Below, piece after piece: positions 54,826-63,279 of a stretch of 64,000 nt of DNA. Source of the stretch: Nonomuraea endophytica (lineage in GTDB: Bacteria > Actinomycetota > Actinomycetes > Streptosporangiales > Streptosporangiaceae); contig NZ_JACHIN010000004.1 of NCBI RefSeq assembly GCF_014203235.1, forward strand, positions 62,001 through 126,000, written 5' to 3'. The notes below the pieces were generated by a model, which saw only the letters and a program-made list of their open reading frames with translations, searched no databases and was not told the origin of the DNA. A program made the position numbers and the translations under genes. Numbering within the stretch: position 1 is the stretch's first letter; each line of letters starts with the position of its first letter.

Positions 54826-56058
54826 TCAGGGGGTGTTGGTGAGGATGCGGTCGTCGTCCTTGACGGCGGGGAAGGAGCCGGTGTCCACGATGCCGTGCTC
54901 CTGGTACAGGGCCTCGATGATGGCGTGCGCCTGCGGCTCGAGCTTCCACAGCGCACGCCACTCCCGGGCGGTGCCGACCGCGATGCCGACCTCCTGCGCG
55001 ATGTCCACGGTGCGCGGCACGATGCGCTTCTCGATCTGCCGGTCCCAGTACCTCCGGGCGGCGCGCATCAGCCGGGCCCGCTCGGCCGTGTCGAGCACCT
55101 GCGGCGTCGCGTCGAACACGTCGTCGTCCTCGTCGTCGTGGAGCTGGGTCAGCGCGGGCGGCAGGGCGCGGGCGGGCACCGGCTGGTGGTCCTGCTCGGG
55201 TTCCCACGGCACCCGCGGGTCGGCGTCGACGAGCTTGGAGGTGTTGTACAGGGCGGCGATCTGGGCCAGCAGCGCCTCCTGACGCTGCGGGTCGACGGCC
55301 AGGCCGGTGTGCTCGACGGCCTGGTCCATGGCCTTGTCGAGTTTGGCCAGCGCGACGCGTACCTTCCGCTCGGAGCCCCCGCCCTCGCGCAGCGCCTTGG
55401 CGCGTTTGGCGGCCAGCGCGACGCGGGTGAGGCGGCGGTGGGCGTCGACCTCGCTGGCGGTGCGGTCGCTGACCTCGGCCAGGCCCATGCGGACGAGCAG
55501 CCGCTCGGGGGTGAGGCGCCAGTTGATGCGGCCGGTGCCGCGGATGCGGTGCCGTTCGATGGCCATGCCGCGCTCCCACAGCCAGGCCGCGACGAGCGGC
55601 GCGGCCAGGCGGAAGATGGCCTCGGGCAGGCTGCGCGCGTCCATGCTGGAGAGCACCGCGGTCAGGCAGGTCAGCGCCCATACGGCGATGCCGTCGATGC
55701 CGGCGGAGAAGTTCTCGCGCATGTTGCGTCTGGCCCGGACGGCCGAGGTGATGATCGCGACCTCGATGAAGGCGAACAGCAGAAACCGCAGCGGCCCGTC
55801 AAGCCCGAGTACGTCACCGGAGAAGCGCCACATGCCCTGCGCCGACACGCCTGTGGCGATGCACGCGGCCACGACGGTGAGGACGTCCTCGATCGGCCGT
55901 GGCGAGATGTAGCGGGTGAACAGCCACGCTCCCGCCCGCCAACCGATCTTGATGAGCATGAAGGCCAGTGCGAGCGCGATCAGTCCCAGCACAGAGATGA
56001 TCACGGTCACGACCGGCTTTTCCGCGACAAAAGCGGCGATTTCCTCAAATGGGGGCAT
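54826..56058 (-). CDS. DUF2637-like membrane protein with a C-terminal helix-turn-helix
   Basis: Protein of 410 residues. The N-terminal 190 residues contain four or five membrane segments (VVTVIISVLGLIALALAFMLI, DVLTVVAACIATGVSAQGMW, FLLFAFIEVAIITSAVRA, IDGIAVWALTCLTAVLS) resembling the DUF2637/SpdA proteins of actinomycete plasmids and integrative elements. A charged helical middle follows (RKVRVALAKLDKAMDQAVEH), then an acidic stretch (DDEDDDVFDAT) and a likely HTH (VPRTVDIAQEVGIAVGTAREWRALWKL). It could be a membrane-tethered DNA-binding protein. No integrase, attachment site or tra gene is nearby. The start has a weak ribosome site. Confidence 0.6.
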   Translation of the reverse strand: MPPFEEIAAFVAEKPVVTVIISVLGLIALALAFMLIKIGWRAGAWLFTRYISPRPIEDVLTVVAACIATGVSAQGMWRFSGDVLGLDGPLRFLLFAFIEVAIITSAVRARRNMRENFSAGIDGIAVWALTCLTAVLSSMDARSLPEAIFRLAAPLVAAWLWERGMAIERHRIRGTGRINWRLTPERLLVRMGLAEVSDRTASEVDAHRRLTRVALAAKRAKALREGGGSERKVRVALAKLDKAMDQAVEHTGLAVDPQRQEALLAQIAALYNTSKLVDADPRVPWEPEQDHQPVPARALPPALTQLHDDEDDDVFDATPQVLDTAERARLMRAARRYWDRQIEKRIVPRTVDIAQEVGIAVGTAREWRALWKLEPQAHAIIEALYQEHGIVDTGSFPAVKDDDRILTNTP

Positions 56059-56163
56059 CAGTCACTGTCCGTCAGGTTGGATGTCCGACTGTATACAGCG
56101 AGATCATCGCAGAATGTCGCCCTCTTGTACGCCAAACCGGTCTCGCCCCATCATTTTCTCCCG

Positions 56164-58737
56164 TCACAGGAGGTGCACGGTACCCAGAGTGCCGTCCACC
56201 CGGATCCGCGCCCCGTCCGGGATCGCCGTCGTCGCCCCGTCCACCCCGACGACGGCGGGCAGCCCCAGCTCACGGGCCACGACCGCGCCGTGCGTCATCA
56301 TCCCGCCCACCTCCAGCACCAGCCCGGTCACCGCCGCGAACAACGGCGTCCACCCCGGATCGGTGTACGGCGCGACCAGGATGTCCCCCGGCTCCAGCCG
56401 CGCGTCCTGCGGCCGCAGCACGACCCTGGCGCGTCCCTCCGCGCTCCCCGCCGACACCCCCTGCCCGGCCAGCGCCCCCTCCCGCTCCGCCGCCCGCGCC
56501 ACGGCGACGGCCTCGCCGTCGCCGGTCAGCACCCTGGGCGGGCGCAGCAGCTCATCCGCCGCGTGCGCCGCCCGCCGCTCCTTCACGGGTACGGCGGGCC
56601 GACCCCCGGCCAGCAGGTCGAGCAGTTCCCCGAGCGTCAGGTAGTCCACGTCGTCCAGGGTCTCCAGCACCCCGTTCGCCACCAGCTCAGCCGCCTCCTC
56701 GCGCACCGCCGTCCCGAAGACGTCGAACAGCCGCACGGTGAAGTACTTGTCGTGCTCCCGAAGCGCCAGCAACTCCCGGTAGACCCGCACCACCCGCGCC
56801 ATCACCACCGCCTTGGCCCACCCGCCCCTGGTCGCCAGGAGGCGGCCGCGCAGCCGCCGCGCCGCCTGCGCGACTTCCCGCTCGCCGTCGCGGAAGCGTC
56901 GCCGGTGCTCCCCCGGCCCGGTCGTCTCGACGTTGGCCAGGATCCCGGCGAACAACTGCTCCGGCTCCTCCCGCCACCGCGTCCTGGTGAGGTCGATCTC
57001 GCCGGGGGCGCGCATGCCGTACCCGCGCAGGAAGTTCTCGAAGGCGCGGGTGAACTCGCCCTCGGGCCACACCAGCGGGCGCGGCGGGTCGCGCAGGAAC
57101 GCGAGCACGGCGGGGCGGTCGCGGGCCAGGTCGGCGAGGTCGCCGACGGCGAGGCCCATCTCGGTGGTGACGTTGCCGGGCAGCGACTTGGTGAGCGCCG
57201 GCAGTTCGGCGTCGTCGCCCAGCCAGCGCCTGCTCAGGGCGGCGGCGACGGCCCCGGCCAGCATGCCGGCGACGGGCTTGAGCAGCACCTCGGCGTACAT
57301 GCGGATCGGCACGTGGCGCATGGTGCGCTGGATGCGGCGCACGCGTTCGGCTCCGGTGCTCGCGCCGATCTCCGCCCCGGCCACGCGCAGTGTGTGCGCG
57401 ATGAATGCCTCCGCCTCCACGCGGGCGGCGCCGGGGCGCAGCAGGCTCCTGGCGATCCTGGCGAAGGTCCAGGCGGCGAAGCCGGCGACCTCCAGCTCGG
57501 CGCGGAGGCCGGCCCTGCGGTACTCCGGCCGCTGCGCCACCCGGGCGAGCGCCGCGGCGGCCTGCTCGTCCATGCCGGCGAGGGCGCGGAGCAGCAGCGG
57601 CCGTCCGAGGCGGGTGGCCAGGACCCGGGTGACGTCGATGTACAGGCGGCCGCCCGCGGGCACCAGGTAAGGGCTCTCCTGCCCGATCGCCGAGCCGCCG
57701 AAGGGGAAGAACGTGCGCAGAACCGAACGTCCGAGCGGTTTGATGGCGTCGGTCATCATCTGCTGGTGGCCGAAGGAGAAGTACACCCTCGGCCCCCGCC
57801 CCTCGGGAACGGGGAACAGCGAGGTGATCGGCCGCGACTGCACGATGTGGAAGCGGCCGCGCGCCCAGGTCCACTCGACGTCCTGGGGTGTGCCGAAGTG
57901 ACGCTGGACGCGCCCGCCCAGCTCGGCCAGCGCGCGGATCTCGGCGTCCGGCAGCGCCTGTCCGCGATCGGTGCTTTCGACGGTACGCGTGCCGCCGCCG
58001 GGCAGCGGTTCGATCGACAACTTCTTGCCGCCGAGGACGCGGCCGGTGACGACGCCGTGCCGTACCCGATAGAGGTCGGCGTCGACCAGCCCGGACACGA
58101 TCGACTCGCCCAGCCCCCACGAGGCGTTGACCACGATGTCGCGGCGGTCGCCGGAGACCGGGTCGGCGGTGAACATCACGCCCGACACCTCGGGCTCGAC
58201 CATGTGCTGCACGACGACGGCCAGGCGGACCCCCCGGTGCCCAAAGCCGCCGCGGGCGCGGTAGGCGATGGCGCGGTCGGTGTAGAGCGAGGCCCAGCAG
58301 CGGTGTACGGCGTCGAGGAGCTGATCGCGGCCGACGACGTTGAGGAAGGTGTCCTGCTGTCCGGCGAAGGAGGCGCCGGCCAGGTCCTCGGCGGTCGCCG
58401 ACGAGCGCACGGCGTAGGCGCGCCCGGCGCCCGCTTCGTCCCAGGCGGCCAGGAGCTGGGTCTCGACGTCCGGCGGCATGGGCAGACCCATCAGGTGGCC
58501 GCGCACCCGCGCGCCGACGTCGGCCAGCGCCGTGAGATCGGCATGGTCAAGCCCGTCCAGCTCGTCATGGAGGCCGTCCATGCCGTCGCCGACAAAGGCC
58601 GCGAAGGCATCGGTGGTGAGACAGAAGCCCCCGGGCACCGGCAGACCGGCACGGGTCAGCTCGCCGAGAGCGGCGCCCTTGCCGCCCACCCGTTCACGGT
58701 CCGGCTCCTCGAAGGTCGCGATGAAGGGGTACGGCAT
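56164..58737 (-). CDS. rph: Rifampin phosphotransferase (rifamycin-inactivating)
   Basis: Homologue of enzymes that phosphorylate rifamycins with ATP, giving phospho-rifamycin, AMP and phosphate. The 857-residue protein has the three expected parts. The ATP-grasp domain shows VGGKGAALGELT, YAVRSSATAEDLAGASFAGQQDTF, MFTADPVSG, EWTWARGRFHIVQSRPIT. The drug-binding domain shows FSFGHQQMMTDAIKPLGRS, YGMRAPGEIDLTRTRW. The swivelling His domain has the catalytic His (about residue 816) in VGGMMTHGAVVARELGLPAVVGV. This middle domain separates it from PEP synthase. The start is ATG 58737 (GAGGG 6 nt upstream). It diverges from a TetR gene. Confidence 0.88.
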   Translation of the reverse strand: MPYPFIATFEEPDRERVGGKGAALGELTRAGLPVPGGFCLTTDAFAAFVGDGMDGLHDELDGLDHADLTALADVGARVRGHLMGLPMPPDVETQLLAAWDEAGAGRAYAVRSSATAEDLAGASFAGQQDTFLNVVGRDQLLDAVHRCWASLYTDRAIAYRARGGFGHRGVRLAVVVQHMVEPEVSGVMFTADPVSGDRRDIVVNASWGLGESIVSGLVDADLYRVRHGVVTGRVLGGKKLSIEPLPGGGTRTVESTDRGQALPDAEIRALAELGGRVQRHFGTPQDVEWTWARGRFHIVQSRPITSLFPVPEGRGPRVYFSFGHQQMMTDAIKPLGRSVLRTFFPFGGSAIGQESPYLVPAGGRLYIDVTRVLATRLGRPLLLRALAGMDEQAAAALARVAQRPEYRRAGLRAELEVAGFAAWTFARIARSLLRPGAARVEAEAFIAHTLRVAGAEIGASTGAERVRRIQRTMRHVPIRMYAEVLLKPVAGMLAGAVAAALSRRWLGDDAELPALTKSLPGNVTTEMGLAVGDLADLARDRPAVLAFLRDPPRPLVWPEGEFTRAFENFLRGYGMRAPGEIDLTRTRWREEPEQLFAGILANVETTGPGEHRRRFRDGEREVAQAARRLRGRLLATRGGWAKAVVMARVVRVYRELLALREHDKYFTVRLFDVFGTAVREEAAELVANGVLETLDDVDYLTLGELLDLLAGGRPAVPVKERRAAHAADELLRPPRVLTGDGEAVAVARAAEREGALAGQGVSAGSAEGRARVVLRPQDARLEPGDILVAPYTDPGWTPLFAAVTGLVLEVGGMMTHGAVVARELGLPAVVGVDGATTAIPDGARIRVDGTLGTVHLL

Positions 58738-58750
58738 GCCGGGCCCTCGT

Positions 58751-58801
58751 TTCTTCGTCGTTGATGAAGAATTTTGCCAGAGTTCACCCGGCTTCTTCAA
58801 C
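58751..58801. promoter_or_regulatory. Candidate TetR operator region between rph and tetR
   Basis: Three copies of one half-site lie between the divergent starts: TTCTTC (58751-58756), GAAGAA (58766-58771) and TTCTTC (58793-58798). Extended half-sites GTTGATGAAG (58760-58769) and CTTCTTCAAC (58792-58801) form an inverted repeat with one mismatch. This fits a shared operator. I do not see a GC-rich 19-bp inverted repeat like the rifamycin-associated element. Confidence 0.5.
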
Positions 58802-58832
58802 AGCGATGGAGAAAAGTAGGATCACTCTCACC

Positions 58833-59411
58833 ATGAGCGAGTCGGGCGCCGGGCGGCGCGGCAGGTGGCGCAGCGGCGAAGAGAGCCGCCGGCGCATCCT
58901 CGACGCGGCGCGGGCCCGCTTCACCTCGCACGGCTACGACATCGTCACCGTGCGCTCCATCGCCGCCGACGCCGGGGTGGATCCGGCGATGATCCACTAC
59001 TTCTTCGGCAGCAAGGACAAGCTGTTCGCGGCGGCGCTGGAGGGTCCGGTCAGCCCGCGCGGCCCCCTGGACGACCTGCTCGCGGAGGGCCTCGACGGCG
59101 CCGCGGCCCGCATCGTCCGCGGCTTCCTGGCCGCCTTCGACGAAGCCGGCATGGGCCCGCTGGCCCTCCTGCGCTCCGGCCAGCCACCCGAGATGGTGCG
59201 CGAGTACGTGGAACGCGAGTTCACCACCCGCCTGGCCTCCCACCTCCAGGGCCCCGACACCGCCCTGCGCGCCCAGCTCATCACCGCCCAACTGCTGGGC
59301 CTCGCCCTGGCCCGCTACGGCCTCCGCCTCCCCGGCCCCGCCACCGCCTCCCCCGAAGACCTCGTCACCTGGTACGCCCCCCTCATCCAACCCCTCCTCG
59401 ACACCCCCTGA
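58833..59411 (+). CDS. TetR-family regulator divergent from rph
   Basis: Repressor-type protein of 192 residues. The N-terminal HTH is clear (VRSIAADAGVDPAMIHYFFGSKDKLFAAAL, about residues 38-67) after a basic start (GRRGRWRSGEESRRRILDAARARF). The ligand-binding half is variable. ATG 58833 is favoured because GTAGGA lies upstream (11 nt); ATG 58806 is an alternative. Its orientation makes it the natural regulator of rph, possibly with a rifamycin or other ligand. Confidence 0.85.
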   Translation: MSESGAGRRGRWRSGEESRRRILDAARARFTSHGYDIVTVRSIAADAGVDPAMIHYFFGSKDKLFAAALEGPVSPRGPLDDLLAEGLDGAAARIVRGFLAAFDEAGMGPLALLRSGQPPEMVREYVEREFTTRLASHLQGPDTALRAQLITAQLLGLALARYGLRLPGPATASPEDLVTWYAPLIQPLLDTP

Positions 59412-60276
59412 CCCGAGCCACCACCCTTCGCAGCACCACTGCTTGCCGCACCTTTCCCGGCCACAAGCTCGCAAGCCAAGCCCATGGCCCACATCCGCAG
59501 GCCGAAGGCCACACCGGGCGAGCCTCTGGGGCCAAACCGGAACTGAGCCCACGACTCCGAACCCCCGAACCGAAGGCCAAGCCGGGGCCGAAAGCCAAGC
59601 CCGTAGCCGGAACCCCACCGCCACTCGGCATCGCTGCGCCCTCGCAAGAGGCACCCGGCGCCTTCAAGCCCGGGTCCAGAATCGGGCCAAGGCGAGAGCC
59701 GGAGACCAGGAGCCGGAGGGCGGAGCCCGAGGCCCGGGGGCAGAGAGCGCGGGAGGCAGAGCCTCTGAGCCGGGAGCAGGGAGCCGGGAGCAGGGAGCCG
59801 GGAGCAGGGAGCAGGGGGCGGGAGGCGGAGCCCGAGGGCCGGGAGCAGAGAGCGCGGGAAGCGCAGCCCGAGACCCGGGAGCAGAGAGCGCGGGAAGCGC
59901 AGCCCGAGACCCGGGAGCAGGGGGCGGGAGGCAGAGCACGAGGGCCGGGAGCCGGGAGGGCGGTGGGCGGGTTGGGTTTCGGGTGGGTTGTGGGGGTTGA
60001 GAGGTTGGTCACGGTAGTTGGTGGGGTGCTGGGGTCGGGGCAAACCCCGGTCCTACCCTCATTTCTCGCCGCCGTTCCCCCCAGATGCCCCCGGCTTGCG
60101 GGCGCCCCGGAGGCGCGGGGCGCGTCGCGTGCGTAACGTGGCGTGCGGATGCGCCCTGCCGTACCGAATCTGAGGGTTGTGGATGGGGGTGGACGAAGGC
60201 CCGTCAGCAGGTGGGACCATCTATAACGGGATTTATCCCGACAAAATGCGATGACGCCTCCGGCAGGATGGGTTTG
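59412..60276. repeat. Repeat-rich spacer upstream of the P450 gene
   Basis: No convincing gene is found in these 865 bp, although several frames stay open because of base composition. It holds a 14-bp unit repeated three times (59767-59808, unit GAGCCGGGAGCAGG) and a perfect 36-bp direct duplication (59841-59876 and 59877-59912), with decayed relatives around both. Repeats are G/A-rich on the top strand, like those at 8463-8666. Confidence 0.7.
60227..60240. promoter_or_regulatory. Palindrome before the P450 start, overlapping a -10-like box
   Basis: CGGGAT-TT-ATCCCG is a perfect inverted repeat 37-50 bp upstream of the P450 ATG. The hexamer TATAAC (60223-60228) at its left edge could be a -10 box. 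A regulator that binds here would block transcription. No dedicated regulator gene is adjacent. Confidence 0.4.
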
Positions 60277-61446
60277 ATGTCTGAGTCAGAGTTTCCCCTC
60301 GTGCAGTTCATGCGCGAAGGCTTCGACCCCGTGGCCGAGCTGGCCCGGATCCGCACAGAACAGCCGGTGTTCCCGATGGAGATCCCCGGCGACCAAACCG
60401 TGTACTTGGTGACCCGCTACGACGACGTCCGCGCCGTGCTGAGCGACCACGAGCGGTTCAGCAACGATTTCGCCGGTGTGATCGGCCTCGGGTCCAACCA
60501 GGACGACCCGGGCGGCCTCGGCTTCCGCGACCCGCCCGAGCACACGCGGCTGCGCAAGTACTTGACGCCGGAGTTCACCATGCGCCGTCTGCGCAGGCTG
60601 GAGCCCCGGATCGAGGCCATGGTCGAGGAGCACCTGGACCGCATGGAGGCGGCCGGGAACACGGCCGATCTGGTCGAGGCGTTCGCGCTGCCGATCCCTT
60701 CGCTGGTGGTGTGTGAGCTGCTCGGCGTGCCGTACGCGGACAGGTCGGACTTCCTCAAGCTGAGCACCGACCGCTTCGACTTCACGGCGGGACCCGAGGC
60801 GTCGCTGCAGGCGATCAACGACGCGATGACGTACCTGACCGACCTGGTCGCCCGTGAGCGCCTCAACCCCGGCGACGGCCTGCTGGGCCAGCTGCTGCGC
60901 GAGCACGGCGACGAGCTCGACGACCGCACGCTCGCCAGCATGGCCGACGGCCTGCTGACCGGCGGCCACGACACCAGCACCAGCATGCTCGCCCTCGGCT
61001 CGCTCTGGCTGATGAACAACCCGGAGGAGGCCGCCAAGGTCCGCGAGGTCGACGGCTACGTCAACCACGTCGTCGAGGAACTGCTGCGCTACATGACGGT
61101 CGTGCAGGTGGCCTTCCCGCGCTTCGCCCGCGAGGACCTCGACCTGTTCGGCACGCCCATCACCAAGGGCCAGCTCGTGCTGTGCTCGCTGACCGCCGCC
61201 AACCGCGACCCCGCGCTCGGCGAGAGCATGGACAAGGTCATGCCCACCAGGGAGAGCGCCGGTTCGCACCTGGCCTTCGGGCACGGCATCCACCGCTGCA
61301 TCGGCGCCCCGCTGGCCCAGATGGAGATGCGCATCGCCTACCCGGCGCTGCTGCGCCGGTTCCCGAACCTGCGGGTGGACGGCGAGGTGCCTTTCAGGAA
61401 GCTCGCGATCGTGTACGGCGTGGAGAAGCTCCCCGTCGCCTGGTAG
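60277..61446 (+). CDS. Cytochrome P450
   Basis: Soluble bacterial P450 of 389 residues. The I-helix oxygen-binding motif GGHDTSTSM, the ExxR pair (EELLR) and the haem-ligand loop FGHGIHRCIGAPLAQ (Cys341) are all present, in the order typical of the CYP105/107-like group. Substrate unknown. ATG 60277 is preferred over the in-frame ATG at 60268; ribosome-site support is modest for both. No ferredoxin or reductase gene lies nearby, so it must borrow redox partners. Confidence 0.93.
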   Translation: MSESEFPLVQFMREGFDPVAELARIRTEQPVFPMEIPGDQTVYLVTRYDDVRAVLSDHERFSNDFAGVIGLGSNQDDPGGLGFRDPPEHTRLRKYLTPEFTMRRLRRLEPRIEAMVEEHLDRMEAAGNTADLVEAFALPIPSLVVCELLGVPYADRSDFLKLSTDRFDFTAGPEASLQAINDAMTYLTDLVARERLNPGDGLLGQLLREHGDELDDRTLASMADGLLTGGHDTSTSMLALGSLWLMNNPEEAAKVREVDGYVNHVVEELLRYMTVVQVAFPRFAREDLDLFGTPITKGQLVLCSLTAANRDPALGESMDKVMPTRESAGSHLAFGHGIHRCIGAPLAQMEMRIAYPALLRRFPNLRVDGEVPFRKLAIVYGVEKLPVAW

Positions 61447-61476
61447 ACGGCAGATCGGCAGCGTAACGTCACGTAT

Positions 61477-62223
61477 GTGAACGGACACGCCATCGACCTG
61501 AGCGCCATCGGCGCCGTCGTGTTCGACAGCGACGGCGTCGTGACCGACACGGCGCGTGTGCACGCGGCCGCATGGAAGCATGTCTTCGACGGATTCCTGC
61601 GCGGCCGCTCGGCGCCGTTCGACATCCGCGCCGACTACGTGCGCCATGTCGACGGACGGCCCCGCCTGGACGGGCTGCGTACTTTCCTGGCCTCGCGCGG
61701 CATCACCCTGCCCGCTGGCTCGGCCGACGACGAGCCGGGCGCGCCGACCGAGCACGGTCTGGGACGGGCCAAGGACCTGGAGTTCCAGGCCCAGGTCGAC
61801 AAGTACGGCGTGGCCGCCTTCCCCTCGGCCGTCGCGCTGCTGCACGAGCTGCGCCGCCGGGGCTGCCGCACCGCGGCGGTGACCTCCAGCACCCACGGCC
61901 GCAAGCTGATCACCGGAGCGGGCGTGGCCCACCTGTTCGACCTGGTCGTGGACGGCAACGACGCGGCCCTCATGAACCTGCCGGGCAAGCCCGACCCAGC
62001 CTTGTTCCTGGAGGCCTGCCGCCGCCTGGACCTGCAAGCCGCCCGCGCCGCTGTCGTGGAAGCCGCCCTGCCGGGCCTGGAAGCGGGCAGGAAGGGCGGA
62101 TTCGGGCTGGTTGTGGCCGTGGACCGCAACGGCCGCGCGGCGGAGATGCGGGAACTGGGCGCCGACCTGGTGGTACGCGATCTCAGCGAGCTGGAGGTAC
62201 GCGGGCGGGTGCCGGTTTCGTAG
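61477..62223 (+). CDS. HAD-superfamily phosphatase/phosphomutase-like protein
   Basis: Protein of 248 residues related to beta-phosphoglucomutase-type HAD enzymes. Motif I (VVFDSDGVVTDT, Asp17 and Asp19), motif II Thr/Ser (AAVTSST) and motif III Lys171 (PGKPDPALF) are kept. At motif IV the usual ED pair reads EA (VVEAALPGLEAG, Glu195-Ala196), so one metal-binding Asp is replaced by Ala. Activity may be reduced or altered. The GTG start has no clear ribosome site. Confidence 0.85.
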   Translation: MNGHAIDLSAIGAVVFDSDGVVTDTARVHAAAWKHVFDGFLRGRSAPFDIRADYVRHVDGRPRLDGLRTFLASRGITLPAGSADDEPGAPTEHGLGRAKDLEFQAQVDKYGVAAFPSAVALLHELRRRGCRTAAVTSSTHGRKLITGAGVAHLFDLVVDGNDAALMNLPGKPDPALFLEACRRLDLQAARAAVVEAALPGLEAGRKGGFGLVVAVDRNGRAAEMRELGADLVVRDLSELEVRGRVPVS

Positions 62224-62235
62224 AGAATGTGAGGG

Positions 62236-62502
62236 ATGACCGTCCTCATTGATCCGCCGAACTGGCCGGGGCCGCGTGGCCTCATGTGGTCCCACCTGGT
62301 TAGCGACACCTCGCTGGAGGAGTTGCACACGTTCGCGGGACGCCTCGGGGTGCCGGTGCGCGCCTTCGACCGCGACCACTACGACGTCCCGGAGACCGTG
62401 CACGCCCAGGCGGTGTCGCTGGGCGCCGAGGCGGTCAGCAGCCGGGAGCTGCTGCGGCGGCTGACCGAGGGCGGGCTGCGGCGCCGTAAACGCTCGTCGT
62501 GA
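62236..62502 (+). CDS. DUF4031-domain protein
   Basis: Small protein of 88 residues matching the DUF4031 family pattern (VLIDPPNWPGPRGLMWSHLVSD, LHTFAGRLGVPVRAFDRDHYDVPE, ARELLRRLT-type helix). The function of the family is unknown. GAGGG stands directly before ATG 62236. It lies 12 bp after the HAD gene and is probably co-transcribed. Confidence 0.85.
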   Translation: MTVLIDPPNWPGPRGLMWSHLVSDTSLEELHTFAGRLGVPVRAFDRDHYDVPETVHAQAVSLGAEAVSSRELLRRLTEGGLRRRKRSS

Positions 62503-62541
62503 CCTGACGCCAGCCAGAACATTATTCGGTACGGTGAGCCC

Positions 62542-63279
62542 ATGACGGACATCTTCGGCGACCTGGAAGCCGAGTACCGGCAGCTGGACTCCGTACTCGC
62601 CGCCCTCACCCCCGCGCAGTGGTCCCACCCCTCGGCCGCCGAGGGATGGACCGTCTCCGACGTCGTGCTCCACCTCGCCCAGACCGAAGAGCTGGTCACC
62701 GCCTCCCTGGACGGCCACGACGGCCTGTTCGCCCGCGACCCGGCCGTCAGCGACGTGGACGGCATGGCCGCCGACCTCGTGGCCGCCCAGCGCGACATCA
62801 CCCCGGACGAACTGCTGGCCCGCTGGCGCGCCGCGGCCGGGGCCACCCCCTCCGCGCTGGCCGCGCACCCGCGACAGGCCCGCCTGCCCTGGGTCGCCGG
62901 GACCCTGTCGCCGCGCACCCTGGCCACCACCCGCCTGGCCGAGCACTGGGCGCACGCCCACGACGTCACCGCGCCGTTCGGCATCGCCTACCCGGCCACC
63001 GCGCGGCTGCGCCACATCGCCTGGCTCGGGCACCGCACCCTGCCGTACGCCTTCACGCTGGAGGGCCTGGAGCCCGCCCCGGTGTACTGCGACCTGACCG
63101 CCCCGGACGGCGATTCATGGCACTTTGGCGATCGCGGCTCGCCGTCGGTCATCACCGGCCCCGCGGCCGAGTTCTGCCTGGTGGGCGCCCGCCGCCTGGC
63201 CCCCGCCGACTCCACGCTCACGGCCACCGGCCCGCACGCCGCCCAGGCTCTGACGGTCCTGCGCAACTACGCCGCCTAG
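62542..63279 (+). CDS. DinB-like/mycothiol-dependent maleylpyruvate isomerase-family protein
   Basis: Four-helix-bundle protein of 245 residues. The metal-ligand His positions are visible (DVVLHLAQTEELV and AEHWAHAHDV), matching the actinobacterial group around TIGR03084 and mycothiol-dependent isomerases/S-transferases. The C-terminal part is a sterol-carrier-like domain. A likely mycothiol user, but its substrate is unknown. It ends in a 4-bp overlap with the convergent HD gene. Confidence 0.82.
   Translation: MTDIFGDLEAEYRQLDSVLAALTPAQWSHPSAAEGWTVSDVVLHLAQTEELVTASLDGHDGLFARDPAVSDVDGMAADLVAAQRDITPDELLARWRAAAGATPSALAAHPRQARLPWVAGTLSPRTLATTRLAEHWAHAHDVTAPFGIAYPATARLRHIAWLGHRTLPYAFTLEGLEPAPVYCDLTAPDGDSWHFGDRGSPSVITGPAAEFCLVGARRLAPADSTLTATGPHAAQALTVLRNYAA

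Noticed and set aside
56164-58737. Phosphoenolpyruvate synthase
   Set aside because: The ATP-grasp and His domains are shared, but the PEP/pyruvate barrel is missing and the middle domain matches rifampin phosphotransferases.
54826-58737. An integrated mobile element carrying rph
   Set aside because: No integrase, att repeats, tRNA gene or replication gene could be seen at the borders.
54109-58764. A 1551-codon plus-strand open frame
   Set aside because: It is antisense to the DUF2637-like and rph genes and passes through the 16-bp repeats; its composition is that of a shadow frame in GC-rich DNA.
59443-60012. Open frames on both strands in the repeat-rich gap before the P450 gene
   Set aside because: They encode repeat-derived Gly/Ala/Arg/Pro strings, lack ribosome sites, and both strands are open at once because of base composition.
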